This document shows positions 8,611 through 18,254 of a stretch of 64,000 nucleotides of DNA, one piece after another (the first letter of the stretch is position 1; the number at the start of each line of letters is the position of its first letter). The DNA is taken from the NCBI RefSeq assembly GCF_000430995.1, contig NZ_HF952018.1, positions 980,929 through 1,044,928 of the forward strand, written 5' to 3'. A program made the translations under genes and the position numbers. Source of the DNA: Thermobrachium celere DSM 8682. Its GTDB lineage: Bacteria > Bacillota > Clostridia > Clostridiales > Caloramatoraceae. The notes under the pieces are model-generated. The model was not told where the DNA came from, ran no database searches, and worked only from the letters and a program-made list of their open reading frames with translations.

Positions 8611-9736
8611 AAAAATTTATTTTTTTCCTTCTCATACTAACATTTATTATAAGACCAATAGCAATTACATTAGTTAATAGTGATGTTCCTCCATAACTCA
8701 TAAATGGTAATGGTATTCCTGTAATTGGCATCAGCCCTATGTCCATACCTATATTTTGAAAAACTTGAAAGCCTATCATTGTAACTATCCCAACTACTAA
8801 ATATTGCCCAAATTTATCTTTTGCAACCTTTGATATTTTTATAGCTCTATATAAGATATTAAAATACAACAATAATAATATTATACTACCTAAAAAACCC
8901 CAGTTTTCAGCAAATACTGCAAAAATAAAATCTGTATGTGCTTCTGGTATAAACTTACCTGATGAAAGCTCAGTATTACTCCTAAATATATCTGCTAGTG
9001 AATTCTTTGGAAAAAACTTACCTGAAGCTATTGCAAGTTTTGCCATGGCAGCATTATAACCAATTCCTAGTTTATCTAGTTCTGGATTCAAAAATACTAA
9101 TATTCTATGCTTTTGATGTTTAGCAATTAAATCTAGTTTCCATGCTATTGGAATAAATACTGCCATTATTGAAGCAGGGATATAAATAAATTTTAAATCT
9201 AACCCTGCAACAAATAAGATCCCTAAAACTATTACTGCAATAATCATATTAGTGCCTAAATCTGGCTGTAGTTGAATTAACGCCATTGGTATAATTACAT
9301 AAATAAATATTCGCTTCAACACATCAAATTTATTGACTTCGTCTACCTCTTCAAGTATCTTTGCTAACCCAATAATTATTGACAGCTTTGCAAATTCAGA
9401 AGGCTGAATACCAAAAGGGCCTACACCCAACCAAGCTTTAGCTCCATTTACCTCTTTTCCAAATAACAATACTGCAACTATTAATAAATTAGTGGCAACA
9501 TATATAAATTTATAATATGAACCTATGGTTGTATAATCAATTAAAATAACAAAACAAAATACTATTAAAGAAACAATCAATATAATTATTTGAGCAACTG
9601 TATTTCTATAATTCCCTGTCTCTAGAGCATTATTTGCAAAAAATATAGTTGAAATACCTAAAAAACATATAATAATCATGCTTATAAAAATATTTAAATC
9701 GAAATATCTAAATAATTTTTTATTTATAGTAATCAT
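8609..9736 (-). CDS. rodA: SEDS glycosyltransferase RodA
   Basis: The 375-residue polytopic protein belongs to the SEDS family (RodA/FtsW/SpoVE), which polymerises lipid II into glycan strands. The hallmark C-terminal segment GIPLPFMSYGGTSLLTN and QPSEFAKLSIIIGLAK are present, with about ten hydrophobic segments. RodA is favoured over FtsW by context: the minCDE, PBP2 and mreBCD genes lie immediately upstream, and PBP2 is the usual transpeptidase partner. The ATG at 9736 follows GAGGAGGTGTAAT. The gene lies between two terminators, so it may have its own promoter in the short gap upstream, where a TATAAT box occurs. Confidence 0.92.
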   Translation of the reverse strand: MITINKKLFRYFDLNIFISMIIICFLGISTIFFANNALETGNYRNTVAQIIILIVSLIVFCFVILIDYTTIGSYYKFIYVATNLLIVAVLLFGKEVNGAKAWLGVGPFGIQPSEFAKLSIIIGLAKILEEVDEVNKFDVLKRIFIYVIIPMALIQLQPDLGTNMIIAVIVLGILFVAGLDLKFIYIPASIMAVFIPIAWKLDLIAKHQKHRILVFLNPELDKLGIGYNAAMAKLAIASGKFFPKNSLADIFRSNTELSSGKFIPEAHTDFIFAVFAENWGFLGSIILLLLYFNILYRAIKISKVAKDKFGQYLVVGIVTMIGFQVFQNIGMDIGLMPITGIPLPFMSYGGTSLLTNVIAIGLIINVSMRRKKINF

Positions 9737-9765
9737 ATTACACCTCCTCTAACTAATATATTATA

Positions 9766-9801
9766 AAACAAAAAGGAAGATAAGAAAACATCTTATCTTC
9801 C
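9766..9801 (-). terminator. terminator after minE
   Basis: GGAAGATAAGA and TCTTATCTTCC (9775-9801) form an 11-bp stem with a TGTTT loop, followed on the minus strand by TTTTTGTTTT. The stem includes the minE stop codon. Confidence 0.85.
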
Positions 9802-10065
9802 AAACTCCTTCATTTTTTTAATTGGAATATTTGCTACAAGGGCTGGTGAAGAAGTTCCATGTTCACCTGCTCGAGTTAATTTTATTTCTAATCCTGATTC
9901 ATCTATTTCAGCGTAATCTGAAATTACCCTTATTATATCTCCTTTTACCATTTCTAAAAACTGTGGAGATACATTTGCTCTATCATGAATTAATATAAGC
10001 TTTAATCTCTCTTTTGCTACATCTTTAGAAGGAGTTTCTCTACTAAAAAACTTAAACAAATCCAT
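9793..10065 (-). CDS. minE: cell division topological factor MinE
   Basis: The 90-residue protein has the MinE layout. A short N-terminal amphipathic and anti-MinCD region (MDLFKFFSRETPSKDVAKERL, here FKFFSR at the tip) is followed by a dimerisation domain (IHDRANVSPQFLEMVKGDI). MinE stimulates MinD ATPase and drives pole-to-pole oscillation of MinCD, restricting FtsZ rings to mid-cell. Many sporulating clostridia have MinE while B. subtilis uses DivIVA/MinJ. It is the last gene of minCDE, 11 bases after minD. Confidence 0.95.
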   Translation of the reverse strand: MDLFKFFSRETPSKDVAKERLKLILIHDRANVSPQFLEMVKGDIIRVISDYAEIDESGLEIKLTRAGEHGTSSPALVANIPIKKMKEFGR

Positions 10066-10076
10066 AGTAACACCCC

Positions 10077-10874
10077 TTACTTCTTAAATAATAACTTTTT
10101 AATTGAAGCAAAAAATCCTGTTGGTTCTTCTTCTAACTCAATAAATGGTACATCTTCACCCATAATTCTTCTTGCTACATTTCTATAAGCTCTACCAGCT
10201 TTTGAGTTTTCATCTGTTACAGCTGGTTCACCTCTATTTGTTGATATTACTATTTTTTCATCTTCTGGAATAATTCCAAGTAACTTTATTGCTAATATAT
10301 CAGTCATGTCGTCTATATTTAACATCTCACCCTTCTTAGTCATTTCATACTTTATTCTATTAATTATAAGCTGATGATCCTCTAAACCTTTTGCTTCTAA
10401 CTTACCTATTATTCTATCTGCATCTCTTACTGCAGAAACTTCAGGAGTAGTAACAACAATTGCTCTATCTGCACCTGCAACTGCATTTTCAAATCCATGT
10501 TCAATACCAGCTGGACAATCAATTATTACATAATCAAATTCCTTCTTTAAATCATCAACTAGCTTTTGCATTTGTTCAGGTGTAACTGCTGTTTTATCCT
10601 TTGTTTGCGCAGTTGGAAGTAAGAATAAATTATCAAACCTTTTATCTTTAATCAAAGCTTGTTTTAACCTACAAACTCCTTCAACAACATCTACTAAATT
10701 ATAGACTATCCTATTTTCTAGTCCTAAATGTAAATCTAAATTTCTTAATCCTGTATCTGCATCAACTACAACAACTTTTTGACCCATCATCGCCAATGCA
10801 GTTCCAATATTTGCTGTTGTTGTCGTTTTACCGACTCCACCCTTACCTGAAGTCACAACTATTGCCACTCCCAT
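10077..10874 (-). CDS. minD: septum site-determining ATPase MinD
   Basis: The 265-residue ParA-like ATPase has the deviant Walker A motif SGKGGVGKTT near the N-terminus, the VVDADTGLRNLDLHLGL switch region, and IIDCPAG. The C-terminal membrane-targeting helix FFASIKKLLFKK is intact. ATP-bound MinD dimerises on the membrane, recruits MinC to block FtsZ, and is released by MinE. It lies between minC (18-base gap) and minE in the same transcript. Confidence 0.98.
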   Translation of the reverse strand: MGVAIVVTSGKGGVGKTTTTANIGTALAMMGQKVVVVDADTGLRNLDLHLGLENRIVYNLVDVVEGVCRLKQALIKDKRFDNLFLLPTAQTKDKTAVTPEQMQKLVDDLKKEFDYVIIDCPAGIEHGFENAVAGADRAIVVTTPEVSAVRDADRIIGKLEAKGLEDHQLIINRIKYEMTKKGEMLNIDDMTDILAIKLLGIIPEDEKIVISTNRGEPAVTDENSKAGRAYRNVARRIMGEDVPFIELEEEPTGFFASIKKLLFKK

Positions 10875-10892
10875 TGCTTTCTCCCTCCATCA

Positions 10893-11513
10893 TTAGTAAA
10901 ATTTATTTGGTAAATATGGCTCTATTACAATATAATTTTCCTTTACCTTTGCCACTTCTGGTGTTTTTGGTTTTATTTTTTCATCTGGAGCTCTTGAGGT
11001 AACATCAGCAATTTTTAATAAAGTTGGCTGAAGCATGTACGCAGCAACTATTGCTCTCCTATTTCCATTAGCTCCTGCGTGAACAACCCCCCTTAAAACA
11101 CCTAATACTATTACATTTCCATAAGCTATAATTTCAGCTCCAGAATTAACATCACCAATAATTACAACATTTCCATTGTATGTAATTCTCTGTCCTGATC
11201 TAACAGTATTTTTGACAAACTTTGTTCTACCTTCATATATGCCCGAAAATACCTTTTCGTTTTCTTCTTTCTGCTTCTTAAAATCACAATATACATTAAT
11301 ATTATACTTTTCTTTTAAAATATCCTGTAACTGTTTTATAAAATCATCATCTAACGTATTTAGTTTGTCCACTAATTTAATAGTACTTCCTCTAAAGAAT
11401 TCTTTAGCATTATCTAATTTGTTTAATATCTCATTTAAAACTATCTGTCTTTCACTACTATTAATATAGATAACCAGCCCATCTTTTGTTCCCTTCATTA
11501 CAATGCTACTCAT
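10893..11513 (-). CDS. minC: septum formation inhibitor MinC
   Basis: This 206-residue protein has a variable N-terminal FtsZ-inhibiting domain (about 1-95) and a conserved C-terminal beta-helix domain from about residue 100. The marks of the latter are TVRSGQRITYNGNVVIIGDV, GAEIIAYGNVIVLG and LRGVVHAGANGN. The C-terminal domain dimerises and binds MinD. The start is set at ATG 11513, directly after TTGGAGGGTAAA, giving MSSIVMKGTKDG; an upstream in-frame ATG lacks a ribosome site. It is the first gene of minCDE, separated from PBP2 by a terminator. Confidence 0.94.
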   Translation of the reverse strand: MSSIVMKGTKDGLVIYINSSERQIVLNEILNKLDNAKEFFRGSTIKLVDKLNTLDDDFIKQLQDILKEKYNINVYCDFKKQKEENEKVFSGIYEGRTKFVKNTVRSGQRITYNGNVVIIGDVNSGAEIIAYGNVIVLGVLRGVVHAGANGNRRAIVAAYMLQPTLLKIADVTSRAPDEKIKPKTPEVAKVKENYIVIEPYLPNKFY

Positions 11514-11632
11514 TTTACCCTCCAAGGTCATCTATTAATATTATTCAACATACAACTTAAAATTCCTTCTAAAAAATTACGACATATTTATATTTTAACA
11601 TACAAATTAGTTTTAAAAAACAGATTTTTTGA

Positions 11633-11656
11633 TAAAAAAAGCTGCCGAATGGCAGC
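11633..11656 (-). terminator. terminator after the PBP2 gene
   Basis: GCTGCC and GGCAGC (11641-11656) with an ATTC loop are followed on the minus strand by TTTTTTTATC. This separates mreBCD-mrdA from minCDE. Confidence 0.88.
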
Positions 11657-11662
11657 AAAGGT

Positions 11663-14167
11663 TCATTGTGTAGTATTATTCTGATCAACATTATTTTGCT
11701 TATTTAAACCAAAATACTCATCATATATATCCTTTACAACTTTTGCACATGATGAACCATGTGCAGAGTTAAAAACTAGTGCAACAACTACAATCTGTGG
11801 ATTATCAATAGGTGCAACCCCCACATACCATCCATTAGCAACAACTCCATCTGCTTGTGCTTGTTTTTTAAGCTCTGGCTTATTTGAACTTATAACCTGT
11901 GCTGTACCTGTTTTACCTCCGTTTGGTATAGGGTAGTTTCTTAATATACTTGCTGCTGTTCCTTCTTCTGCAACCTTTTTTAATCCTTCCATTACAGCTC
12001 GATAATTTTCTGGCTTTATATCTACCTTACTTAATACTTCTGGTTCCACCTTATATTTCACTGAACCATCAGGATTTAAGATTTCCTTAACAAGATGCAA
12101 CTTATATCTATAACCACCATTTACTACTGTCATATAAAGCTGAGCTATTTGTAATGGAGTAAGTTGGTTAGCTCCTTGACCTATAGATGCATTTAAAAGC
12201 TCACTTAAGTTTTGAGTTTCATTTAAAAATATTTGATATTGTCTATATATATATTTCTTTTGATTTTCGCTTAAGCCTGCTAATCTTTCTTCATTTAAAT
12301 TCTGCTTTAAAAACATCTCCTTTATATCCAATAATAACTTGTCATCTTCTTTTATTTTTAATTTCGCAGCTATCTGTTTTATACTTGCACCTACCTTATT
12401 TTCCATATTCTTCTGAACACTAGCTGCACTTCCTACTTTTTCTTCAATCTCAATACCTGTTGGATTTTCATTGTCTTTTGTATTTACTAATCCAAATTTT
12501 TCTAGCCATTTATTAAATCTTTCCCAACCTAGCTTATGTCCAACTGCATAATAAAAATAGTTACATGAAACTTGTAGAGCCTTTACAACATTTACAGGTC
12601 CATGGGTTGAATGTTTTTCATTATAAATCCAACAATTACCTGTAAAGTTCGGAAGCTCTCTATATGCACCCTTATCAACAATTATAGTATCTGGAGTTAT
12701 TACACCTTCTTCTAATCCAGCAATTGATGTAAACAATTTAAATGTTGAACCAGGGGGTATTGCCGCTTTTGTGGCATAATTGAAGCTTGGTTTTGCTATT
12801 ATATCAGTATAATTTTGATAAAATTCCTCTTTTGGTGAAACAAATTTTTCAGGATTTGTTATTTTAAGTCTTGTTTCTTCATCTTTAATTGTACCAAACT
12901 CTGCAAACAGATTAGGATCAAATGCTGGTCTACTTACTAATGCAAGTATCTCACCTGTTTTTACATCTACTACAACAACAGCACCTCTGTTTGCATATGG
13001 CCTCGGTGTACCATCTGCCTTACCAGACTGTAAATCACTTAACAGTTTATCAAAGGATTCTTCTGCAACCTTTTGTAAATTATAATCTATTGTTGTTACA
13101 ATTGTATCTCCTGGAATTCCTTCAACTTCACCTATCAATTTTAATTGATTTCCAAATTTATCGACAGTGATATATTTTTCCTTAGGTTCACCTCTTAACG
13201 AAGCATTATATTGATTTCGTGTTTGAGTTATATTTTCAAATGTATTTTCTAAGCCTAACGCACCAATTAGTTCACTATTTATGTCATATCCTAAATTTTT
13301 ATATTTATCAGCTTCACTATCTCCTATTCTTTTTAAATGACCTATTACATGGGCTGCCATAATACCGTTTGGATAATATCTTAATGGTTCTTCTATAAAA
13401 GTTATATTGGGTAATTCCTCAGACTTTGTGGCTATATAAAAAGCAGTCTGTCTTGTTACATTTCTTGCAATTACAGCAGGCTTATACTTGTAATATTTGT
13501 TTTTATCTATTTGAATTCTTAAAGCCAATAAATCTCTTGCTTCTTCTAAGCTCATATCTTGAATAAATGAATAGCTTTCACCTGTCTTGTTTGCTATTTT
13601 AAACTTTACAAGCAACTCATAAAAAGTTGTATTTGCATCTAAATTTAATGGAAGATTATAATCCTTTTTAAATCTTTCTTCTTTAGCCTTTAGCAATGCC
13701 TTTATTTTTTCTTCTCTTTTCTTAATTGCTTCCATCTGCTTTTCAGGATCATTTTCTACAGTTTCATCTTCTTCTGGAACGTATACTGTGAAACTAAACT
13801 CTATTTTATTATTTACTACCTTAAAAGGTACTGTATCTAACATAAACTTATTATAATCTTGTGTATTATTTTTAATAAGCCTCATTAGTTTTAATAAAAC
13901 TATCGGAATGTCCTTTTCTGGTACTACCTTTCTATTATCTGTATAAACTATATTAAAACTTTGAATATTTGTAGCTAATTTTTGACCATCTCTAGTTAAT
14001 ATCTCACCTCTTGGGGACTTTTGACTATAAACCCTACTAAATACTGCTTCTGCCTGTTGACTATAATAATCACCATTTAATATCTGTAAAAATGCCAAAC
14101 GTAATGTCAAAATTATAAACATAAAGATTAATATAATAGAAAAATATCTTATTCTATTATTTTTCAT
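11663..14167 (-). CDS. mrdA: penicillin-binding protein 2 (elongasome transpeptidase)
   Basis: The 834-residue class B penicillin-binding protein has an N-terminal membrane anchor (about 8-26), a dimerisation/pedestal region and a transpeptidase domain. All three catalytic motifs are present: PPGSTFK (STFK serine), VSCNYFY (SCN) and GGKTGTAQ (KTG). It is longer than the typical 600-700 residues; the extra length sits in the pedestal (the EDETVENDPEKQ region) and between the SCN and KTG motifs (the EEKVGSAASVQKN region). It crosslinks lateral-wall peptidoglycan with the SEDS enzyme RodA, encoded 2 kb downstream. It is the last gene of mreBCD-mrdA, with a ribosome site AGGTGA before ATG. Confidence 0.93.
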   Translation of the reverse strand: MKNNRIRYFSIILIFMFIILTLRLAFLQILNGDYYSQQAEAVFSRVYSQKSPRGEILTRDGQKLATNIQSFNIVYTDNRKVVPEKDIPIVLLKLMRLIKNNTQDYNKFMLDTVPFKVVNNKIEFSFTVYVPEEDETVENDPEKQMEAIKKREEKIKALLKAKEERFKKDYNLPLNLDANTTFYELLVKFKIANKTGESYSFIQDMSLEEARDLLALRIQIDKNKYYKYKPAVIARNVTRQTAFYIATKSEELPNITFIEEPLRYYPNGIMAAHVIGHLKRIGDSEADKYKNLGYDINSELIGALGLENTFENITQTRNQYNASLRGEPKEKYITVDKFGNQLKLIGEVEGIPGDTIVTTIDYNLQKVAEESFDKLLSDLQSGKADGTPRPYANRGAVVVVDVKTGEILALVSRPAFDPNLFAEFGTIKDEETRLKITNPEKFVSPKEEFYQNYTDIIAKPSFNYATKAAIPPGSTFKLFTSIAGLEEGVITPDTIIVDKGAYRELPNFTGNCWIYNEKHSTHGPVNVVKALQVSCNYFYYAVGHKLGWERFNKWLEKFGLVNTKDNENPTGIEIEEKVGSAASVQKNMENKVGASIKQIAAKLKIKEDDKLLLDIKEMFLKQNLNEERLAGLSENQKKYIYRQYQIFLNETQNLSELLNASIGQGANQLTPLQIAQLYMTVVNGGYRYKLHLVKEILNPDGSVKYKVEPEVLSKVDIKPENYRAVMEGLKKVAEEGTAASILRNYPIPNGGKTGTAQVISSNKPELKKQAQADGVVANGWYVGVAPIDNPQIVVVALVFNSAHGSSCAKVVKDIYDEYFGLNKQNNVDQNNTTQ

Positions 14168-14179
14168 TGTATCACCTAC

Positions 14180-14686
14180 TTAAAACTTCCATTCCCTCTT
14201 TAGTGTTTCTGAATTCATCATTCTTTTAACATAATTATAGACAATAACTGCTAAAGCTGAATTAAATAAAGTTTCAAAAACTACAGTCTTTCCAATATAA
14301 TTATAATTAGTACCTAATATACCTGTTGGTAATAAAAACAGCAATGTAATAGCTAATTTAATTAGTGTTGCAAAAAAAGTAAATATCATAGGTATAATTA
14401 TCGTATCTTTGTAAATCTTTTTTTCTATCATGCATACTATTAGAGATACTAATACTAAAATTAAAGTATTTAAACCAAAAACATAAGGAAAAAAGGCATC
14501 TTTTACAATGCCTATTGGTAATACAGTAAATATAATGTCTGTTTTATCAATAAACATGGAAATGCTAACAATAAAAATTAAAAGTAAATCTATTTTAATA
14601 CCAAATAAGCTTATATTCATTATTACTGTTTGCTGTAATATTAAAATGATCAATCCTACTAATGCTATTATAAAATTCCTCTTCAC
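14180..14686 (-). CDS. mreD: rod shape-determining protein MreD
   Basis: The 168-residue hydrophobic protein has five or six membrane segments and the family feature of an N-terminal NFIIALVGLIILILQQT helix. MreD belongs to the elongasome and bridges MreC with the synthetic enzymes at the membrane. The start is GTG at 14686 after AAGGGG with 8-base spacing. It lies between mreC and mrdA in the canonical order. Confidence 0.9.
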   Translation of the reverse strand: MKRNFIIALVGLIILILQQTVIMNISLFGIKIDLLLIFIVSISMFIDKTDIIFTVLPIGIVKDAFFPYVFGLNTLILVLVSLIVCMIEKKIYKDTIIIPMIFTFFATLIKLAITLLFLLPTGILGTNYNYIGKTVVFETLFNSALAVIVYNYVKRMMNSETLKREWKF

Positions 14687-14699
14687 AGCGTCTACCCCT

Positions 14700-15521
14700 T
14701 TATTTAACTATAACTTGTACCTTCGTAACTTTATAAAAATTAACAGCTGGTTTTATATATGCTGTTTTTGATAAGTTTATTTTTTCATATTCTATTTTTT
14801 CTATTGTCCCAACAATTATGCCACTTGGTACAACAACATCAGCATTATTTGTAATATTGCTTGTAATAACTAAATTGCTTACAGTTGATTTTGTATCGTT
14901 TGGCAAATATGATACTTTACATGTATTGCTGTTGTTATTACCGACTAGTAGTCCTTCTTCTAATGTTTCATTAATAACAACAGGTATTTTTATATTCTCA
15001 TCTAATATAGTCATAACTTTAGATGTGTTTGAAGAAACTTCTATTACCTTTCCAACTAATCCATCGGCTGCTCTTACATAACAACCTTTTTTAACTCCAT
15101 CATTTTGACCTGCATCAATTATCAAAACATTAAACCAATTATCTCCTACTTTACCTATAACATTAGCTGAAATCAGTTTAAAATTATTGTCTGGCCTAAA
15201 TTGTAATAATTTACGCATTTCTTCATTTTCAGTTTTTATTTTTTGATAATCCACCAATTTATTTTTCAAGTCTTGTACTTGAGATTTTAATTCAGCATTT
15301 TCCTTTCTCAGTGTAGAAATAGATTTTATAAAAGAAAAAATATTTGTTATTCTTTGCCCTGCGATATAAATTTGTTTTTGAATGGGGGCTATAGTTGAAG
15401 TTATAACCCCCTGAAAAAAGCCTTCATTATTTTTATTATTGGCTGTTACTCCAATAAAAATTGTTAGTACAAGGCAAAGAACAAGTATAATTGTTAATAA
15501 CTTGTTCTTTAAAAAATCCAT
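14700..15521 (-). CDS. mreC: rod shape-determining protein MreC
   Basis: The 273-residue protein has an N-terminal membrane anchor (about 6-25), a coiled coil (about 65-105, ISTLRKENAELKSQVQDLKN) and a C-terminal double beta-barrel domain (about 110-270, with VIGKVGDNWFNVLIIDAG). MreC is the bitopic elongasome scaffold that activates PBP2-RodA. Its ATG follows GAGGGAGCTAA, 14 bases after mreB. Confidence 0.95.
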   Translation of the reverse strand: MDFLKNKLLTIILVLCLVLTIFIGVTANNKNNEGFFQGVITSTIAPIQKQIYIAGQRITNIFSFIKSISTLRKENAELKSQVQDLKNKLVDYQKIKTENEEMRKLLQFRPDNNFKLISANVIGKVGDNWFNVLIIDAGQNDGVKKGCYVRAADGLVGKVIEVSSNTSKVMTILDENIKIPVVINETLEEGLLVGNNNSNTCKVSYLPNDTKSTVSNLVITSNITNNADVVVPSGIIVGTIEKIEYEKINLSKTAYIKPAVNFYKVTKVQVIVK

Positions 15522-15535
15522 TTAGCTCCCTCTTT

Positions 15536-16573
15536 CTATCTATTCTTTTGTGGGAAACCAAAACCTCTATTTAGGCCTAGCTTATCTATGTTGTCTAGAG
15601 CTTTTCCAGCCCCTATTGCAACACAATCCAATGGATTTTCAGCTATATGAACAGGCATATGAGTTTCCTTGTTTATAAGCTTATCTAATCCTTTAAGCAA
15701 TGCTCCTCCACCAGTTAACATAATACCCTTATCCATTATATCTGCAGCTAATTCTGGTGGTGTTTTCTCTAATGTTGACTTTATAGCATCAATTATTGCT
15801 GCTACAGGTTCTTTAATTGCCTCTCTAATCTCTGCAGATGATACAGTTATAACCTTTGGCAGACCTGATATTAAATCTCTACCCTTTATGTCCATTGTAA
15901 CTTCTTCTTCATCTGGGAAGGCAGATCCAATTTCCATCTTAATTTGCTCAGCTGTTCTTTCTCCTATCATTAGATTATATTCCTTCTTTATATATTGTAC
16001 AATTGATTGATCTAGTTCATCTCCAGCTATTCTTAAGGATTTGCTAGTTACTATACCTCCTAATGAAATTACAGCAACTTCTGTTGTACCTCCACCAATA
16101 TCTACAACCATACTTCCTGTTGGTTCGCTAACTGGAAGTCCTGCCCCAATTGCAGCTGCCATCGGTTCTTCCATTAAATAAACCTCTCTAGCACCTGCAT
16201 GCTTAGTTGCTTCCTCAATGGCTCTTTTTTCAACCTCTGTAACCCCTGAAGGGAAGCAAACTACTATTCTCGGTTTAACAAATGAACTATTATTAGTAAC
16301 TTTTCTTATAAATTTATTTAGCATAGTTTGAGTAATATCAAAATCAGCTATAACACCATCCTTTAAAGGTCTAATAGCAACTATATTGCCAGGTGTTCTA
16401 CCTATCATTTCTTTTGCTTCATCTCCAACTGCTAAAACCTGTTTAGTATTGTCATTTCTAATAGCTACAACAGATGGCTCTCTAAGTATGATGCCTTTTC
16501 CCTTTAAGTATATTAAAGTATTAGCTGTACCTAAATCAATACCCATATCCTTTGAAATTCCAAATAGTCCCAT
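15536..16573 (-). CDS. mreB: actin-like rod shape protein MreB
   Basis: The 345-residue actin homologue has the phosphate-1 loop [13 protein letters not shown], the phosphate-2 loop [19 protein letters not shown] and the adenosine motif [13 protein letters not shown]. The short amphipathic N-terminus (MGLFG) fits membrane-bound MreB of Gram-positives. MreB filaments organise circumferential wall synthesis. A closely similar sporulation paralogue, Mbl, cannot be excluded from sequence alone, but the mreB-mreC-mreD context favours MreB. Confidence 0.95.
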   Translation of the reverse strand: MGLFGISKDMGIDLGTANTLIYLKGKGIILREPSVVAIRNDNTKQVLAVGDEAKEMIGRTPGNIVAIRPLKDGVIADFDITQTMLNKFIRKVTNNSSFVKPRIVVCFPSGVTEVEKRAIEEATKHAGAREVYLMEEPMAAAIGAGLPVSEPTGSMVVDIGGGTTEVAVISLGGIVTSKSLRIAGDELDQSIVQYIKKEYNLMIGERTAEQIKMEIGSAFPDEEEVTMDIKGRDLISGLPKVITVSSAEIREAIKEPVAAIIDAIKSTLEKTPPELAADIMDKGIMLTGGGALLKGLDKLINKETHMPVHIAENPLDCVAIGAGKALDNIDKLGLNRGFGFPQKNR

Positions 16574-16595
16574 TATTCATTCTCCTTTCGTGATG

Positions 16596-17285
16596 TCATA
16601 TGATATTTTTTTCTTTTAAACTAATATATTTTCCATCTCCTATAATAAGATGATCTAAAACTTCTATACCCAATATTTTTCCTGCATCTATAAGCCTTTT
16701 TGTAATATTTATATCTTCACTGCTTGGATTAGGATCACCTGAAGGGTGGTTATGACACAATATAATAGATGCAGAACTCTGCTTAATAGCTTCTAAGAAA
16801 ACCTCTCTTGGATGTACAATTGAGGAATTTAAGCTACCTATAGAAATATCTTTAACTTGAATTACATAATTTTTTGTATTTAAAAATATAACTCTAAAAT
16901 GTTCCTTAGTTAAAAATCTCATTTCATCCATTACAAGCAGCGCTACATCCTCTGGACAAGTTATTTTTACTTTTTCCTGTCCTTTAAATGAATTTAACCT
17001 CTTTCCCAATTCAATACATGCCTTAATCTGACACGCTTTTGCAAAACCTATGCCTCTTATTTTACTCAATTCAAATACTGAACTATTTGCAAGAAAGGTT
17101 ATACCACCATACATTGATAGAATCTTCTTGGCTAAGTCTAATGCGCTTTCTGACTTCGTTCCTGTTCTTAAAATTATAGCTAATAATTCAGCATTTGATA
17201 AGGCACTCTCACCATATTTAATTAATCTTTCTCTAGGTCTTTCTTCAATGGGGATATCCTTTATCCTTATGCAGTATTCATTCAT
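16596..17285 (-). CDS. radC: RadC family JAB1/MPN-domain protein
   Basis: The 229-residue protein starts with IPIEERPRERLIKYG, has a UPF0758-type helix-hairpin-helix region (about 10-80, KIRGIGFAKACQIKA) and ends in a JAMM metalloprotease-like domain with HNHPSGDPNPSSED. Despite the historical name, a direct DNA-repair role is doubtful and the function is not settled. Its ATG overlaps the end region of maf (ribosome site inside the maf 3' end), and mreB follows 22 bases downstream; this maf-radC-mre order is widely conserved in Firmicutes. Confidence 0.95.
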   Translation of the reverse strand: MNEYCIRIKDIPIEERPRERLIKYGESALSNAELLAIILRTGTKSESALDLAKKILSMYGGITFLANSSVFELSKIRGIGFAKACQIKACIELGKRLNSFKGQEKVKITCPEDVALLVMDEMRFLTKEHFRVIFLNTKNYVIQVKDISIGSLNSSIVHPREVFLEAIKQSSASIILCHNHPSGDPNPSSEDINITKRLIDAGKILGIEVLDHLIIGDGKYISLKEKNII

Positions 17286-17289
17286 AAAA

Positions 17290-17865
17290 TCATTCTCCTT
17301 TTAATATATTAATCCCCATCCTTTTAATGTTATCATACAATTTACTAATAGGTAAACCAACAACATTAAAATAACAGCCCTCAATTTTCTCAACAAAAAT
17401 GCTACCATAACCTTGAATAGCATAAGCCCCTGCTTTATCAAATGGTTCCTTAGTGTTAATATAATATTTAATTTCTTCATCACTCAAATTTTTAAAATAA
17501 ACATATGTACATTCATAATCATTGATAACTTTGCCATTATATATTAAGCTTAATCCCGTGTACACCTCGTGCTTTTGACCACTCAAAAGCTTCAACATTC
17601 TATATGCATCAATTTCATTTTTAGGCTTTCCTAATACTTCTCCATCCTTGTATACAATAGTATCAGCCGCTATGATCAATGAATCTTTTTGTACCCTACT
17701 TTCCACATCTAATGCTTTATTATATGCAAAATTTTTAACTAATTCAACAGGATTACTTAAATTAATATTTTCTTCAAAATTTGAGGGTACTACATCGAAT
17801 TCTAAATTTAAATTTCTAAGCAACTCTATTCTTCTTGGAGAAGATGATGCCAAAACTATTTTCAT
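17290..17865 (-). CDS. maf: Maf nucleoside triphosphate pyrophosphatase
   Basis: The 191-residue protein has the Maf signature LASSSPRRIELLRN at the N-terminus, IAADTIVY and GLPISKLYDNI. Maf enzymes hydrolyse non-canonical or dTTP/UTP-type nucleotides and are linked to arrest of septation in B. subtilis. The start is placed at ATG 17865 after ATAGGTGATAGAT; a GTG nine bases upstream lies in the ribosome site. It precedes radC and follows the DUF4321 gene with a few bases between. Confidence 0.95.
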   Translation of the reverse strand: MKIVLASSSPRRIELLRNLNLEFDVVPSNFEENINLSNPVELVKNFAYNKALDVESRVQKDSLIIAADTIVYKDGEVLGKPKNEIDAYRMLKLLSGQKHEVYTGLSLIYNGKVINDYECTYVYFKNLSDEEIKYYINTKEPFDKAGAYAIQGYGSIFVEKIEGCYFNVVGLPISKLYDNIKRMGINILKGE

Positions 17866-17870
17866 ATCTA

Positions 17871-18128
17871 TCACCTATACTTTTTTATTAGTATTATTCC
17901 TATAAGTAAACCTAAAAATGATATAAAGCTTAAATTTAATGTTAATCCAAAAACTAAATTAAACATTTTTAAATCAACGTTTATAGGTTTTGGAGTGCCT
18001 ATAATAAGCTCAGTAGTAATAAATTTCAAACTTTTAAAGTTCTTAAGAGCATTATTTAATGCCTCTGAAGCCAGTAAGCATATAACGATAATAATTGTAT
18101 TCTGTAACTTATAATTCACCTTACCCAT
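17871..18128 (-). CDS. DUF4321 small membrane protein
   Basis: This 85-residue protein has two membrane helices (about 10-27 and 58-80). The C-terminal half, FNLVFGLTLNLSFISFLGLLIG, matches my recollection of the DUF4321 family, which sits next to maf in many Clostridia. The function is unknown. The start ATG 18128 follows AAGGGGGAAAATA; longer in-frame starts lack ribosome sites. The stop precedes the maf start by 5 bases, so the two are cotranscribed. Confidence 0.75.
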   Translation of the reverse strand: MGKVNYKLQNTIIIVICLLASEALNNALKNFKSLKFITTELIIGTPKPINVDLKMFNLVFGLTLNLSFISFLGLLIGIILIKKYR

Positions 18129-18254
18129 TATTTTCCCCCTTAAGAATTTTAACAAAAAATAAAAACTTTAAACATATAAATACATAATAAGTTTATCATT
18201 TATGATTAATCACTACAATACTTAATGTGCTCTTAATAAAAATTTAATAAATAA

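Noticed and set aside
17301-17483. Second minus-strand frame inside maf
   Set aside because: It is a different frame of the maf coding sequence without a ribosome site.
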